Origin: Agrobacterium tumefaciens_K | GTDB lineage: Bacteria; Pseudomonadota; Alphaproteobacteria; Rhizobiales; Rhizobiaceae | NCBI RefSeq assembly: GCF_031801495.1 | Contig: NZ_JAOEGC010000002.1 | Coordinates: 372,001-436,000 of the forward strand | Direction of reading: 5' to 3' | Length of the DNA: 64,000 nt | Part shown: piece by piece, positions 1 through 7,652 of the stretch | Position numbering within the stretch: the first letter of the stretch is position 1 | How the letters are laid out: the number at the start of each line of letters is the position of its first letter | The notes under the pieces: generated by a model | What the model was told of the DNA's origin: nothing | Seen by the model: the letters and a program-made list of their open reading frames with translations, nothing else | Database searches by the model: none | Program-made: the position numbers and the translations under genes

Positions 1-302
1 TTTACGGCGCAGATGGAAAGCATATCGGCTCCATCCAGCGCGTCATTCTCGGAAAGCAGGATGGTCGCGTGGCATACGCGGTTCTGAGTTTCGGTGGTTT
101 CCTCGGCATCGGCGATGACTATTATCCGCTGCCGTGGGAAAAGCTTCACTACGACGAAGAGCTCGATGGTTATCGTATCGACCTGACCAAGCAACAGATC
201 GAAAATGCGCCGCACTTCGCGGCCCTTGACGATGCGTCTTTGCTGAGCTCCAGGGACCGCAAGGTCTATGACTATTACGGTGTTGCACCGTACTGGATGT
301 AA
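1..302 (+). CDS. PRC-barrel domain protein, C-terminal part only
   Basis: The reading frame is open from the window edge to a TAA at 300-302, so only the last 99 or so residues are seen. The segment has the beta-rich PRC-barrel pattern: a DGKHIGSI-type strand, an AYAVLSFGGFLGIG strand, then the YYPLPWEKLHYDEELDG stretch typical of rhizobial PRC-barrel proteins. Such domains occur in ribosome-maturation factors and in small stress-linked proteins; this one resembles the latter. Function is otherwise unknown. A clear intrinsic terminator follows. Confidence 0.8.
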   Translation, partial: YGADGKHIGSIQRVILGKQDGRVAYAVLSFGGFLGIGDDYYPLPWEKLHYDEELDGYRIDLTKQQIENAPHFAALDDASLLSSRDRKVYDYYGVAPYWM

Positions 303-330
303 GCGACGCCCCTGATGGCAAACGCAAAGA

Positions 331-355
331 AAACGGCCCTTCCGGGCCGTTTTTT
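331..355 (+). terminator. Intrinsic terminator after the PRC-barrel gene
   Basis: The perfect stem ACGGCCC/GGGCCGT with a TTCC loop is followed by TTTTT, 28 bases past the stop codon. The A-run on the left side means it could also stop the convergent gene. Confidence 0.85.
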
Positions 356-369
356 ATATGTCGTTTTTG

Positions 370-612
370 TCAGTGGGTATTTTTCTGAACCTCGGACACT
401 GCATCTGTGAAACATCTGCGCGCCTCTTCCGGAGATTTACGCCCGTCGAGCGCTGCGCGACACGCGCTACGTGCCTTGACGAAGCTTAGCCCGCGCATGG
501 TCGGCCAGCGATCGGTCAGCAGTGCCAGTGCTTCGAGCGGGCCGGCGACGGAATTCTTGCCGCAGGCCTCGAGGTTGACTTCAACGGGTTCCATCCATCT
601 TTCGTTTTTCAT
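370..612 (-). CDS. DUF982 family small protein
   Basis: An 80-residue protein with the DUF982 pattern: a WMEPVEV start, then GPLEALALLTDRWP, then KARSACRAALDG and a C-terminal helix PEEARRCFTDAV. DUF982 proteins are small, of unknown function, and greatly multiplied in Rhizobiales. The open frame reaches further upstream, but the start at 612 is chosen because a strong GGGAGG ribosome site lies 7 bases before it and because the family begins here. No EcfG-type promoter is visible ahead of it, unlike the next two small genes. Confidence 0.85.
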   Translation of the reverse strand: MKNERWMEPVEVNLEACGKNSVAGPLEALALLTDRWPTMRGLSFVKARSACRAALDGRKSPEEARRCFTDAVSEVQKNTH

Positions 613-734
613 CGTGCACCTCCCAGAGCAACGCGATACCGAAATTTTCCCACAGCAACCAATGTGAACACGCCACTTTGCCAGCGAGTTCTTGCCGTTA
701 GAATATTCGCAACTGCCTTGATTGACAACGACGA

Positions 735-809
735 CTATCGAAATCCGAAAAATGACAGGATCGCCAGCACGATAACGACAAGACCGACGATGTAGATGAT
801 CTGGTTCAT
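735..809 (-). CDS. 24-residue single-span membrane microprotein
   Basis: A 24-codon frame, too short for most gene finders. It reads MNQIIYIVGLVVIVLAILSF and then ends in FGFR: one hydrophobic helix with a basic last residue. AAGGAG sits 7 bases before the ATG, and a perfect EcfG-type promoter lies just upstream (837-861), giving a leader of about 20 bases. Signals and composition support translation. A role as a stress-induced membrane peptide is inference; similar short hydrophobic peptides are common in Rhizobiales. Confidence 0.7.
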   Translation of the reverse strand: MNQIIYIVGLVVIVLAILSFFGFR

Positions 810-836
810 AGTAAATCTCCTTTTCTGCCAAACGAT

Positions 837-861
837 AACGTTCAGTATCGGGGGATGTTCC
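837..861 (-). promoter_or_regulatory. EcfG/RpoE2-type general stress promoter
   Basis: On the minus strand GGAAC (861-857) and CGTT (840-837) are separated by exactly 16 bases, which is the alphaproteobacterial general stress response consensus GGAAC-N16/17-CGTT. The -10 element lies about 28 bases before the ATG of the 24-residue membrane peptide. Confidence 0.75.
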
Positions 862-925
862 CGGCCGCATCATCTACCGTCGGGTAGGGGCTGGCCGGAA
901 ACGATAATTCGCCCGGCGCTTGCGG

Positions 926-1084
926 TCACTTCCGCAGGATCACCCAGATCGCGTGAATGATGCCCGGAATGTATCCGCATATCGTCAGCAGGATGTTGAG
1001 CCAGAAATGCAGACCAAGACCGACCTGGAGAAAGACACCAACAGGAGGCAGGAGAATGGCGACGAGAATACGAACAACGTCCAC
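926..1084 (-). CDS. YqaE/Pmp3 family small membrane protein
   Basis: A 52-residue protein with two hydrophobic segments and the Pmp3/YqaE pattern: VRILVAILLPPVGVFLQVGL, then HFWLNILLTICGYIPGIIHA, then a short basic tail. Members are stress-induced membrane proteins thought to affect membrane potential or ion homeostasis. The start is GTG at 1084 with GGAAGG 6 bases upstream; the nearby ATG at 1097 is out of frame. A near-consensus EcfG promoter (1118-1143) gives a short leader. Confidence 0.85.
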   Translation of the reverse strand: MDVVRILVAILLPPVGVFLQVGLGLHFWLNILLTICGYIPGIIHAIWVILRK

Positions 1085-1117
1085 GATAGACCTTCCATTT
1101 GAGAGCTTACGGCAATC

Positions 1118-1143
1118 AACGCACGGAGGTCTGTTGTGGTTTC
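1118..1143 (-). promoter_or_regulatory. Near-consensus EcfG-type promoter before the YqaE gene
   Basis: On the minus strand GAAAC (one mismatch to GGAAC) is followed after 17 bases by CGTT. The expected transcription start is about 27 bases before the GTG of the YqaE gene. Confidence 0.5.
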
Positions 1144-1206
1144 AAATGTCAGCCGCCGGATATAGACGGGCGGGTGAAATAACTCGACTGGAAGGATTGA
1201 GAAGAG

Positions 1207-1282
1207 TGGTGCCGCTTACGTGACTCGAACACGTGACCCCGTCATTACGAATGACGTGCTCTACCAACTGAGCTAAAGCGGC
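1207..1282 (-). tRNA. tRNA-Thr (anticodon CGT)
   Basis: A 76-base cloverleaf with acceptor GCCGCTT/AAGCGGC, D-arm GCTCAGTTGGTAGAGC, anticodon arm CGTCATTCGTAATGACG with CGT at the anticodon, T-arm with GTTCGAGTC, and an encoded CCA end. It reads ACG codons. Confidence 0.96.
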
Positions 1283-1423
1283 CCGACTTGCGATCCGAAA
1301 GTGTGTCGGATCAGCGTCATGGCGGGCTGATACAGGCAATGCTCACGGATTTCAAGCCTTGAATGCACGAGTTTTGAAAATTCCACAAAAGCCTTGCCTG
1401 CGCCACTGTTTATAAGCCGTATT

Positions 1424-2386
1424 TCAGGATGCCGAGCAGATGCGGCGGCGGGCGGCTTCGTATTCTTCGGCCAGTCTGTCAACAAGGCCGGCCACCGGTT
1501 CGATAGTCTTGACCGCGCCAATGCCTTGCCCGGCGCCCCAGATATCCTTCCAGGCCTTGGCGCCACCTGTTGCCGTTTCGAAATCCATCTTCGACGGATC
1601 GGCCTCGGGAAGATTGTCCGGGTCCATGCCCGCCGCAACAATTGATTTTTTCAGGTAGTTGCCGTGCACGCCGGTGAAATAGTTGGAGTAGACGATGTCG
1701 GTGGCCTGTGCGTCGACGATCGCCTGCTTGTACGCATCGGAAGCGCGGGCCTCCTGCGTGGCGATGAAGGGAGAACCGATATAGGCCATATCCGCCCCCA
1801 TGGCCTGTGCGGCGAGAATGGAGCTGCCGTTGGCAATCGCACCGGCAAGCAGCAGCGGGCCGTCGAACCATGTTCGGATTTCCTGAACGAGTGCGAAGGG
1901 TGAAAGCGTGCCCGCGTGGCCACCCGCACCAGCCGCAACCGCGATCAACCCGTCTGCGCCCTTGCGGATGGCGGAACGGGCATGGCGGTCATTGATGACA
2001 TCATGCAGGACGATGCCGCCATAGGAATGGACGGCGGCATTGACTTCAGGCACGGCGCCAAGCGAAGAGATGACAACCGGTACCTTATATTTGACGCAGA
2101 GGCCGAGATCATGCTCCAGCCGCCGGTTCGACATGTGGACGATCTGGTTGACGGCAAAGGGGGCGGCCGGACGTCCCGGATTGGCCTGATTGTAGGCGGA
2201 GAGCTCCTCGGTAATCATCGCCAGCCATTCATCCAGCAGGCTCTCCGGTCGCGCATTGAGGGCTGGAAATGCACCGATTACGCCCGCCTTGCACTGCGCC
2301 AATGTCAGTTGTGGATGTGAGATGATGAAAAGCGGTGAGGCAATGACCGGAAGACGAAGATTGTCTTTCAGCACGGACGGTAACAT
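1424..2386 (-). CDS. Nitronate monooxygenase (2-nitropropane dioxygenase family)
   Basis: About 320 residues forming an FMN-binding TIM barrel that oxidises alkyl nitronates to carbonyl compounds plus nitrite. Family marks are LPVIASPLFIIS near the N-terminus, PFAVNQIVH, the glycine-rich GADGLIAVAAGAGGHAG phosphate-binding region, and LLAGAIANG followed by GADMAYIGSPFIAT. The frame also allows an ATG four codons earlier (2398), but that ATG sits inside the GGGAGGA ribosome site of the second, so 2386 is chosen. A palindromic operator lies 16 bases upstream. The same operator core precedes the fatty acid oxidation operon at 44 kb, which suggests co-regulation. Confidence 0.88.
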   Translation of the reverse strand: MLPSVLKDNLRLPVIASPLFIISHPQLTLAQCKAGVIGAFPALNARPESLLDEWLAMITEELSAYNQANPGRPAAPFAVNQIVHMSNRRLEHDLGLCVKYKVPVVISSLGAVPEVNAAVHSYGGIVLHDVINDRHARSAIRKGADGLIAVAAGAGGHAGTLSPFALVQEIRTWFDGPLLLAGAIANGSSILAAQAMGADMAYIGSPFIATQEARASDAYKQAIVDAQATDIVYSNYFTGVHGNYLKKSIVAAGMDPDNLPEADPSKMDFETATGGAKAWKDIWGAGQGIGAVKTIEPVAGLVDRLAEEYEAARRRICSAS

Positions 2387-2401
2387 ATTTCCTCCCATAA
2401 A

Positions 2402-2421
2402 TTACGTTTACGCGCACGTAA
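2402..2421. promoter_or_regulatory. Palindromic operator before the nitronate monooxygenase gene
   Basis: TTACGT and ACGTAA arms flank the 8-base spacer TTACGCGC. The 16-base core ACGTTTACGCGCACGT is identical to that of the operator at 43935-43964. It lies 16-35 bases upstream of the chosen start, where a repressor could block transcription. Confidence 0.7.
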
Positions 2422-2645
2422 GAATTAGCGTGTTCGGATGCGGAATGAAAGCGAAAATGGAGATGGCATGGCAATCGATGCCTGCATCTGCGGTCGCAGG
2501 GCCACAATGAACGGCTTTTCCCCAAAACTGTCCGGCCTTTATCGCAAACGATGCTTGCGGATGTGCCGCTTAGCCGTTACCGAATCGTGGATACAATGGC
2601 GCAATGCCGCATAATTTTCGCAGGGCAGCAGAACAAGGATCGGGC

Positions 2646-3773
2646 GTGAGCGGACTGGAAACGGCAATCAGAAATGCTCTGGAGAAATCGGACAGATCGA
2701 ACGCCGAGGTTCGTGCGCGGATTTATCAGTCGTCAAGGCAGGCACTTGAGGCGGGCTTGCGCAAGCAGGGCATCGATGATCCGCAGGTCGTAGCTCAGCA
2801 GCGGCAGCGCCTGGAAACGCTGATCCATGTGATCGAGAGTGAAGAGCGCAATCGGCTCCTCGATGTCGTTGAGCGGCAACTGAAGCCGCAGCCGCGCGAA
2901 AACGAAGCGCAGAAACAGCCGGTTAACGAGCCGCCGCACGGTGATATCGCTGTCGAGCCAGAACTGCGCGGCGAAACGCGGGATGCAGGGTTTGACGCTC
3001 CGCATGTGGAGGCATTGCGCGGCGAGCCGCGCACCGCCCCTGCCGGTGACGGCAACAGGCGTGCAGGTGACAGTTCACTGGCCTTCAGGCCGGAAGGTGC
3101 GGTTGCGCGCAAGAAACGCCGGGGTATCGTCACACGCCTTTTCATGATGGTCACGCTTCTTGCTTTTGTCGGCGTTGGCGCGTGGTGGGTTTATTCCTCC
3201 GGCCTGCTCATGTCGCCTCAGCAGCGCGATACCAGTGTGCCAAACCCGCCAGCGGAAGTTCAGGCGGAAGATTTTACGGGTACGGAGCCGGCCCCCAGCC
3301 TTTCCGCAGGCCGGGGCTTCTCTGATGACTGGGTTGAAGTCTTCAACGCGGAACGCGGTGCCGCCGGAATTCAGGCTGGCAGCAGGGCCGGTATCGAAAA
3401 CATCGCCACGCCCGCGGGCAAGGCCGTGCGCGTCACATCCAGAAGCACATCACAGGACGGCAGCGTGAGCGTGGAGGTGCCTGTCGAGGTGCTGAGGGAT
3501 ATGGCTGGCAAGTCGTCGACAATATCGATCACGCTCCAATCATCGACCGACCGCCAGACGCAGGTTTCCGTCGTTTGCGATTTCGCCACGCTTGGCGATT
3601 GTTCGCGTCACCGCTTCACGGCAACACCGGAACGGGCAGATATGCTGTTGAATGCGACCTTCGAGCGGTCGCTCGCGCCGAACGCGCCGGGCCGGATTTT
3701 CATCAACAGCGATATCGACGGTAACGGCCGCTCCGTCAATCTCTACTCCGTCCGCATTCTGCCGGGTCAGTAA
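2646..3773 (+). CDS. Single-span membrane protein with periplasmic C-terminal domain, unknown function
   Basis: About 375 residues. The N-terminal part (roughly 1-80) is charged and helical, with ARIYQSSRQALEAGL and ESEERNRLLD helices; a low-complexity linker follows. One transmembrane helix lies near residue 170 (RLFMMVTLLAFVGVGAWWVY) after a KKRR stop signal, and the C-terminal 190 residues would be periplasmic, with a beta-rich segment containing two Cys (VVCDFATLGDCSRH) that could form a disulfide. GTG at 2646 is chosen because AAGGA stands 6 bases before it; an in-frame ATG at 2604 has no good ribosome site. I do not recognise the family with certainty. Confidence 0.7.
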   Translation: MSGLETAIRNALEKSDRSNAEVRARIYQSSRQALEAGLRKQGIDDPQVVAQQRQRLETLIHVIESEERNRLLDVVERQLKPQPRENEAQKQPVNEPPHGDIAVEPELRGETRDAGFDAPHVEALRGEPRTAPAGDGNRRAGDSSLAFRPEGAVARKKRRGIVTRLFMMVTLLAFVGVGAWWVYSSGLLMSPQQRDTSVPNPPAEVQAEDFTGTEPAPSLSAGRGFSDDWVEVFNAERGAAGIQAGSRAGIENIATPAGKAVRVTSRSTSQDGSVSVEVPVEVLRDMAGKSSTISITLQSSTDRQTQVSVVCDFATLGDCSRHRFTATPERADMLLNATFERSLAPNAPGRIFINSDIDGNGRSVNLYSVRILPGQ

Positions 3774-3779
3774 GGCCAA

Positions 3780-3802
3780 AAGCGCCGTTCTGAACGGCGC
3801 TC
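3780..3802. terminator. Bidirectional terminator between convergent genes
   Basis: The 9-base perfect stem AGCGCCGTT/AACGGCGCT has a 3-base loop. It stands between the stop of the membrane protein gene and that of ppk2, with a T-rich tail stronger on the minus-strand side. Confidence 0.7.
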
Positions 3803-3825
3803 TTCATCGTCGCACTTGTATTGCC

Positions 3826-4707
3826 TTACTTGAGGAAAGCTGGTCCGGATCCGATGATCTTGCCGTCAATTTCGCCGATGGCCTTTTTGTCTTTCCCCTC
3901 ATAATCCAGCGAATTGAGAATATGACGGATGAGGTTCACACGGGCGCGGCGTTTGTCGTTGGCGCGAATGACGGTCCATGGCGCTGCATCCGTATGGGTC
4001 TTTTCCAGCATCTCGTCGCGTTTCGCCGTGTAGTCGTCCCATTTCGTCAGCGCGGCGATATCCATGTCCGAAAGTTTCCAGCATTTAAGCGGGCTGTGAC
4101 GCCGATCGTGAAAACGCTCGAGCTGTGTTTCCCGGCCTATATCGAGCCAGAACTTGAACAGATGGATGCCTTCGTGGACGAGCATTTTTTCCATGCGCGG
4201 CGTTTCCTTCAGGAACCGCTTGTACTCGTCAGGTGTGCAGAACCCCATGACAGGTTCCACGCCGGCCCGGTTGTACCAGGATCGATCGAAGAGCACGAGT
4301 TCGCCGGCCGTTGGAAAATGTGAGATGTACCGCTGGAAATACCATTGCCCACGTTCAGTTTCCGTAGGTTTGGGAAGCGCCACGACCCGCGCATAGCGTG
4401 GATTGAGATAAGAGCGGATGGCGAAGATTGCGCCACCTTTTCCCGCGGCGTCACGTCCCTCGAAAACGCATAGGACGCGCTTACCGGTTGCCTGAAGCCA
4501 GAACTGGACTTTCACCAGTTCGATCTGAAGGGCTTCCAGCGTCGCGTCATAGTCATCCTGCTTCATTTTCTTGTCGTAAGGATAGCCGCCGGATGAGAGC
4601 TTGTTTTCCTCAATCCAGTCCGGAAGAACGGGATTGTCGATATCGAAGACGCGCAATTTTCCTCCAATAGTCAGTTCTACAGATCGGTCTTTTGCCTCTG
4701 TCTCCAT
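3826..4707 (-). CDS. ppk2: Polyphosphate kinase 2 (PPK2 family)
   Basis: A 293-residue soluble kinase that transfers phosphate between polyphosphate and nucleoside diphosphates. Walker A is GRDAAGKGG (about residues 84-92); the Walker B/lid region is VLFDRSWYNRAGVEPVMGF (about 138-156). The FERFHDRRHSPLKCWKLS-type segment with an E-to-L start and the C-terminal ANDKRRARVNLIRHIL are also typical. The length fits the single-domain class I type, which can make ATP or GTP. It is divergent from phoR, with the PHO box at 4849-4866 in the shared 200-base gap, so control by phosphate limitation is possible but unproven. Confidence 0.92.
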   Translation of the reverse strand: METEAKDRSVELTIGGKLRVFDIDNPVLPDWIEENKLSSGGYPYDKKMKQDDYDATLEALQIELVKVQFWLQATGKRVLCVFEGRDAAGKGGAIFAIRSYLNPRYARVVALPKPTETERGQWYFQRYISHFPTAGELVLFDRSWYNRAGVEPVMGFCTPDEYKRFLKETPRMEKMLVHEGIHLFKFWLDIGRETQLERFHDRRHSPLKCWKLSDMDIAALTKWDDYTAKRDEMLEKTHTDAAPWTVIRANDKRRARVNLIRHILNSLDYEGKDKKAIGEIDGKIIGSGPAFLK

Positions 4708-4848
4708 GCTCTCTCCCTTTCTTCATTGCATAAACAACCGTACTGCCAATGAGTTCATATCCTCAGGCGGAATTCAAGCGTGGGTGCAGGATCCGTTGCC
4801 GGCTTAATTTCGTGAATATAAGCTATAAAAAAGTCTCGTGATGAATAT

Positions 4849-4866
4849 CTGTCATAAAGCTGGCAT
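4849..4866 (+). promoter_or_regulatory. PHO box before phoR
   Basis: CTGTCATAAAGCTGGCAT matches the PhoB site pattern CTGTCAT-AAAT-CTGTCAT at 16 of 18 positions, with the two 7-base repeats 11 bases apart. It directly abuts the first possible ATG (4867) of phoR. This makes a start at that ATG unlikely, because transcription should begin further downstream. Confidence 0.75.
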
Positions 4867-4914
4867 ATGAGATTCCGATTGCGTCATTGGGCGAGAATCG
4901 GGAAGCGGACGAAC

Positions 4915-6183
4915 ATGACATCTATGGAAGGTGAGGAGAGGAGCGGGCATTTGTGGTGGAAGTTACGCCATAGCTGGATGCCGATTCTGATCGTCACGAT
5001 GCTTGCCGTCGTCACTGTTTTTGAGCTTCATTCGCCATATCTGCCCGCCGCATTGTGGCTTGGTGCCGTCCTTACCATCGTGCTTGTCGTAAAAGGCAGG
5101 GATCGGAAAGCGGCGGCCAACGGTGCACCTCAAATCGTCGAGGAGCGGCGCGAAACCGGTGAGAATGTCATCGCCGGTGTCAGAGCCGGCCTAGCCGTCC
5201 TCGATACGCCCGTGTTTATACTCGACCAGAATGCGGCGATCCTGTTTCAGAACGGCGCGGCGGAACGCGCCTTCGGTGCTTCGCCTGCCGGGGCCCATAT
5301 CTCCGCAAGATTGCGCTCGCCGGGACTGCTCGACGCCATTAGAGAGACCGTTTCGACCGGCCAGCCGAACCAGATCGAGCATTTCGAGCGGCTGCCATCC
5401 GAGCGGGTGTTCATCGCTCGGATCGCGGTGGCGGACACCAAGAGGGACGCTGGGCCCGCATTCTATATCCTCTCGTTCCGCGATGTCTCGGAGCTGCGCC
5501 GCATCGACCGCATGCGGAGTGATTTCGTTGCGAACGCAAGCCATGAACTGCGTACGCCTCTGGCGTCCCTTCGGGGGTTCATCGAGACAATGCAGGGGCC
5601 GGCACGCAATGACCCCAAGGCGCAGGAGCGTTTCCTCGCGATCATGCTGGATCAGGCCACTCGGATGAGCAGGCTGGTTGACGATCTGATGTCGCTGTCG
5701 AGGCTCGAGCTGCGTGCCAACATCGCGCCCGACCAGAAGGTCGATCTTGTTTCCGTCATTGGCCACGTCCACGATGCGCTCCTGCCGCTGGCGACGGACC
5801 TGGATATGACGATCAATCTTCATCTGCCAGATCATCCGGTAGAGGTCGATGGCGACCGTGATGAATTGGTGCAAGTTTTTCAGAACCTCGTTGAAAATGC
5901 TTGTAAATATGGACAGGAAGGCAAGATTGTCGATGTCTGGCTGCGTGCCGAGCCAGGTAACCCCGTTGAGGTCAGTGTCATCGACAGGGGGCCGGGTATT
6001 CCCGCCGAGCACGTGCCGCGCCTGACCGAGCGTTTCTATCGTGTCAGCGTTGCCGATAGCAGATCCAAGAAGGGTACCGGGCTTGGGCTTGCCATCGTCA
6101 AGCATATCCTCACCCGCCACCGCGCTCGCCTCATTATCAAGTCGGAATTGGATGTAGGTACGGACTTTACCGTGAGATTTTGA
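4915..6183 (+). CDS. phoR: PhoR, phosphate regulon sensor histidine kinase
   Basis: About 422 residues. Two N-terminal membrane helices (near residues 20-65) are followed by a PAS-like segment (AGVRAGLAVLDTPVFILDQN), the HisKA box FVANASHELRTPL with the phosphorylated His, and a HATPase domain with NLVENACKYG, DRGPGIP and GTGLGLAIVKHIL. PhoR phosphorylates PhoB under phosphate limitation and senses the state of PstSCAB-PhoU. The chosen start has GGAAG 9 bases upstream; the longer frame from 4867 would begin right at the edge of a PHO box and lacks a ribosome site. The gene leads the cluster, an arrangement common in rhizobia, whereas Enterobacteria keep phoBR apart. Confidence 0.92.
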   Translation: MTSMEGEERSGHLWWKLRHSWMPILIVTMLAVVTVFELHSPYLPAALWLGAVLTIVLVVKGRDRKAAANGAPQIVEERRETGENVIAGVRAGLAVLDTPVFILDQNAAILFQNGAAERAFGASPAGAHISARLRSPGLLDAIRETVSTGQPNQIEHFERLPSERVFIARIAVADTKRDAGPAFYILSFRDVSELRRIDRMRSDFVANASHELRTPLASLRGFIETMQGPARNDPKAQERFLAIMLDQATRMSRLVDDLMSLSRLELRANIAPDQKVDLVSVIGHVHDALLPLATDLDMTINLHLPDHPVEVDGDRDELVQVFQNLVENACKYGQEGKIVDVWLRAEPGNPVEVSVIDRGPGIPAEHVPRLTERFYRVSVADSRSKKGTGLGLAIVKHILTRHRARLIIKSELDVGTDFTVRF

Positions 6184-6244
6184 CATAAAAGACGTCGTTG
6201 GCGCAGATGTACGGAAAATAATAAAATAAAATCATATACATAGT

Positions 6245-6273
6245 CCGTCATAAATCTTTCGTCAAAGTGACAT
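6245..6273 (+). promoter_or_regulatory. PHO box array before pstS
   Basis: Three 7-base units at an exact 11-base period: CCGTCAT, CTTTCGT and GTGACAT, with A/T-rich spacers AAAT and CAAA. The first pair fits the CTGTCAT-N4-CTGTCAT PhoB site with four mismatches. It ends about 107 bases before the pstS ATG. Confidence 0.7.
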
Positions 6274-6379
6274 AAAAGGGTGTGGCTACGGTGGTTAAGA
6301 AGAGGTCGCCGAGCGCAAGCTACGAGCGAATGCGGCTATCGGCTGCGTCCACAAACAAGCCCACGATGGGAGAGACATA

Positions 6380-7414
6380 ATGAATATCGTTAAATTTTCC
6401 GCAGCAGCTCTGGTGGCTTCTGTCGCCTTCGCTGGCGCCGCCGCTGCTCGCGACCAGATTCAGGTTGCCGGTTCTTCCACGGTTCTTCCCTACGCCAAGA
6501 TCGTTTCTGAAACTTTTGCCGAAACCTTCCCGAACTTCAAGGCTCCGGTTGTTGAGTCCGGCGGTACGGGCGGTGGTCTGAAGGCGTTCTGCTCGGGCGT
6601 CGGCGAAGGCACGATCGACATTGCCAATGCTTCGCGCCAGATCAAGGCTGACGAACTGGCAGCCTGCAAGGCAGCTGGCGTCAACGATGTTCAGGAAGTG
6701 AAGATCGGTTACGACGGTATCGTCTTCGCCATGGACAAGTCCAACCCGGACGTGAAGCTTGAGCCGAAGGATCTCTACCTCGGTCTCGCTGCTGAAGTTG
6801 TCAAGGACGGCAAGCTTGTTGCCAACCCTTACAAGAAGTGGTCTGAAATCAACAAGGAACTGCCGGACGTAGCGATCGCCGCTTACATCCCTGGATCCAA
6901 GCACGGCACGCGGGAAGTCTTCGAAGAGAAGATCATGGCTGACGGCTGCAAGGAAGCCGGTGCCACCGACGTGATCAAGGGTCTGGTTTCGGACGCCAAG
7001 CAGGCTGCTGCAAAGTGCGTTGCTGTCCGTAAGGACGGTGCTGCTGTCGACATCGACGGCGACTACACCGAAACCCTCGCACGCATCGACGCCAACAAGA
7101 CCGGCCTCGGCGTTTTCGGCCTCGCTTTCTATGAAAATAACGCTGACCGTCTGAAGGTTGCAACCGTAAGCGGCGTCGTACCGACGACCGAATCCGTTGC
7201 AAGCGGCAAGTATCCGGTTTCGCGCCCGCTGTTCTTCTACGTGAAGAAGGCTCACCTCGGCGTTATCCCTGGCCTCAAGGAATATGTTGAGTTCTTCGTT
7301 TCCGACGAGATGATCGGCCCGGACTCTCCGCTCGCCAACTACGGTCTGGTTGCAGCCCCGGATGCAGAGCGTGAAGAAATCCGCTCCGCTTTCGAAGCCG
7401 GCACCACGATGTAA
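6380..7414 (+). CDS. pstS: PstS, periplasmic phosphate-binding protein
   Basis: 344 residues. A signal peptide (MNIVKFSAAALVASVAFAGA, cleaved near ARD) leads into QVAGSSTVLPYAKIVSE, the phosphate-binding loop of PstS, then ESGGTGGGLKAFCSG and the SRQIK segment. PIPGSKHGTREVFEEKI-type residues (here YIPGSKHGTREVF) form the second half of the site. It delivers phosphate to PstC/PstA. GGGAGAG lies 5 bases before the ATG. It is followed by a strong hairpin before pstC, and preceded by a PHO box array. Codon use is strongly biased, as expected for an abundant periplasmic protein. Confidence 0.97.
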   Translation: MNIVKFSAAALVASVAFAGAAAARDQIQVAGSSTVLPYAKIVSETFAETFPNFKAPVVESGGTGGGLKAFCSGVGEGTIDIANASRQIKADELAACKAAGVNDVQEVKIGYDGIVFAMDKSNPDVKLEPKDLYLGLAAEVVKDGKLVANPYKKWSEINKELPDVAIAAYIPGSKHGTREVFEEKIMADGCKEAGATDVIKGLVSDAKQAAAKCVAVRKDGAAVDIDGDYTETLARIDANKTGLGVFGLAFYENNADRLKVATVSGVVPTTESVASGKYPVSRPLFFYVKKAHLGVIPGLKEYVEFFVSDEMIGPDSPLANYGLVAAPDAEREEIRSAFEAGTTM

Positions 7415-7420
7415 TCAATG

Positions 7421-7454
7421 ATGAAGGGCGCGGCTTGCCGCGCCCTTCATTTTG
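7421..7454 (+). terminator. Strong hairpin between pstS and pstC (attenuator)
   Basis: A perfect 13-base stem, ATGAAGGGCGCGG/CCGCGCCCTTCAT, with a CTTG loop and a short T-run begins 7 bases past the pstS stop. It likely ends most transcripts or protects the pstS message, so the binding protein is made in excess over the permease. Confidence 0.85.
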
Positions 7455-7652
7455 TCCGCGCTTGGTTGACAGTTCCTATTCATCATCATGTGCATATTTC
7501 AGATGGATAGGACGTATCAACCTTGACGTCTGTCCGGCTTTCGTGGAGTCAGGCGGCAGGCTTTCAAAGGATGATCCAGCAATCTCCTTTTTGATGACTT
7601 TAAATTTGCCCGATATCGCACCGTGTCCTTGAGACACGCCGAGGGAACTCTA

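Noticed and set aside
6320..7255. 311-residue open frame on the minus strand
   Set aside because: It is antisense to pstS, an unambiguous gene with signal peptide and binding motifs; it is a shadow of the high-GC codon pattern.
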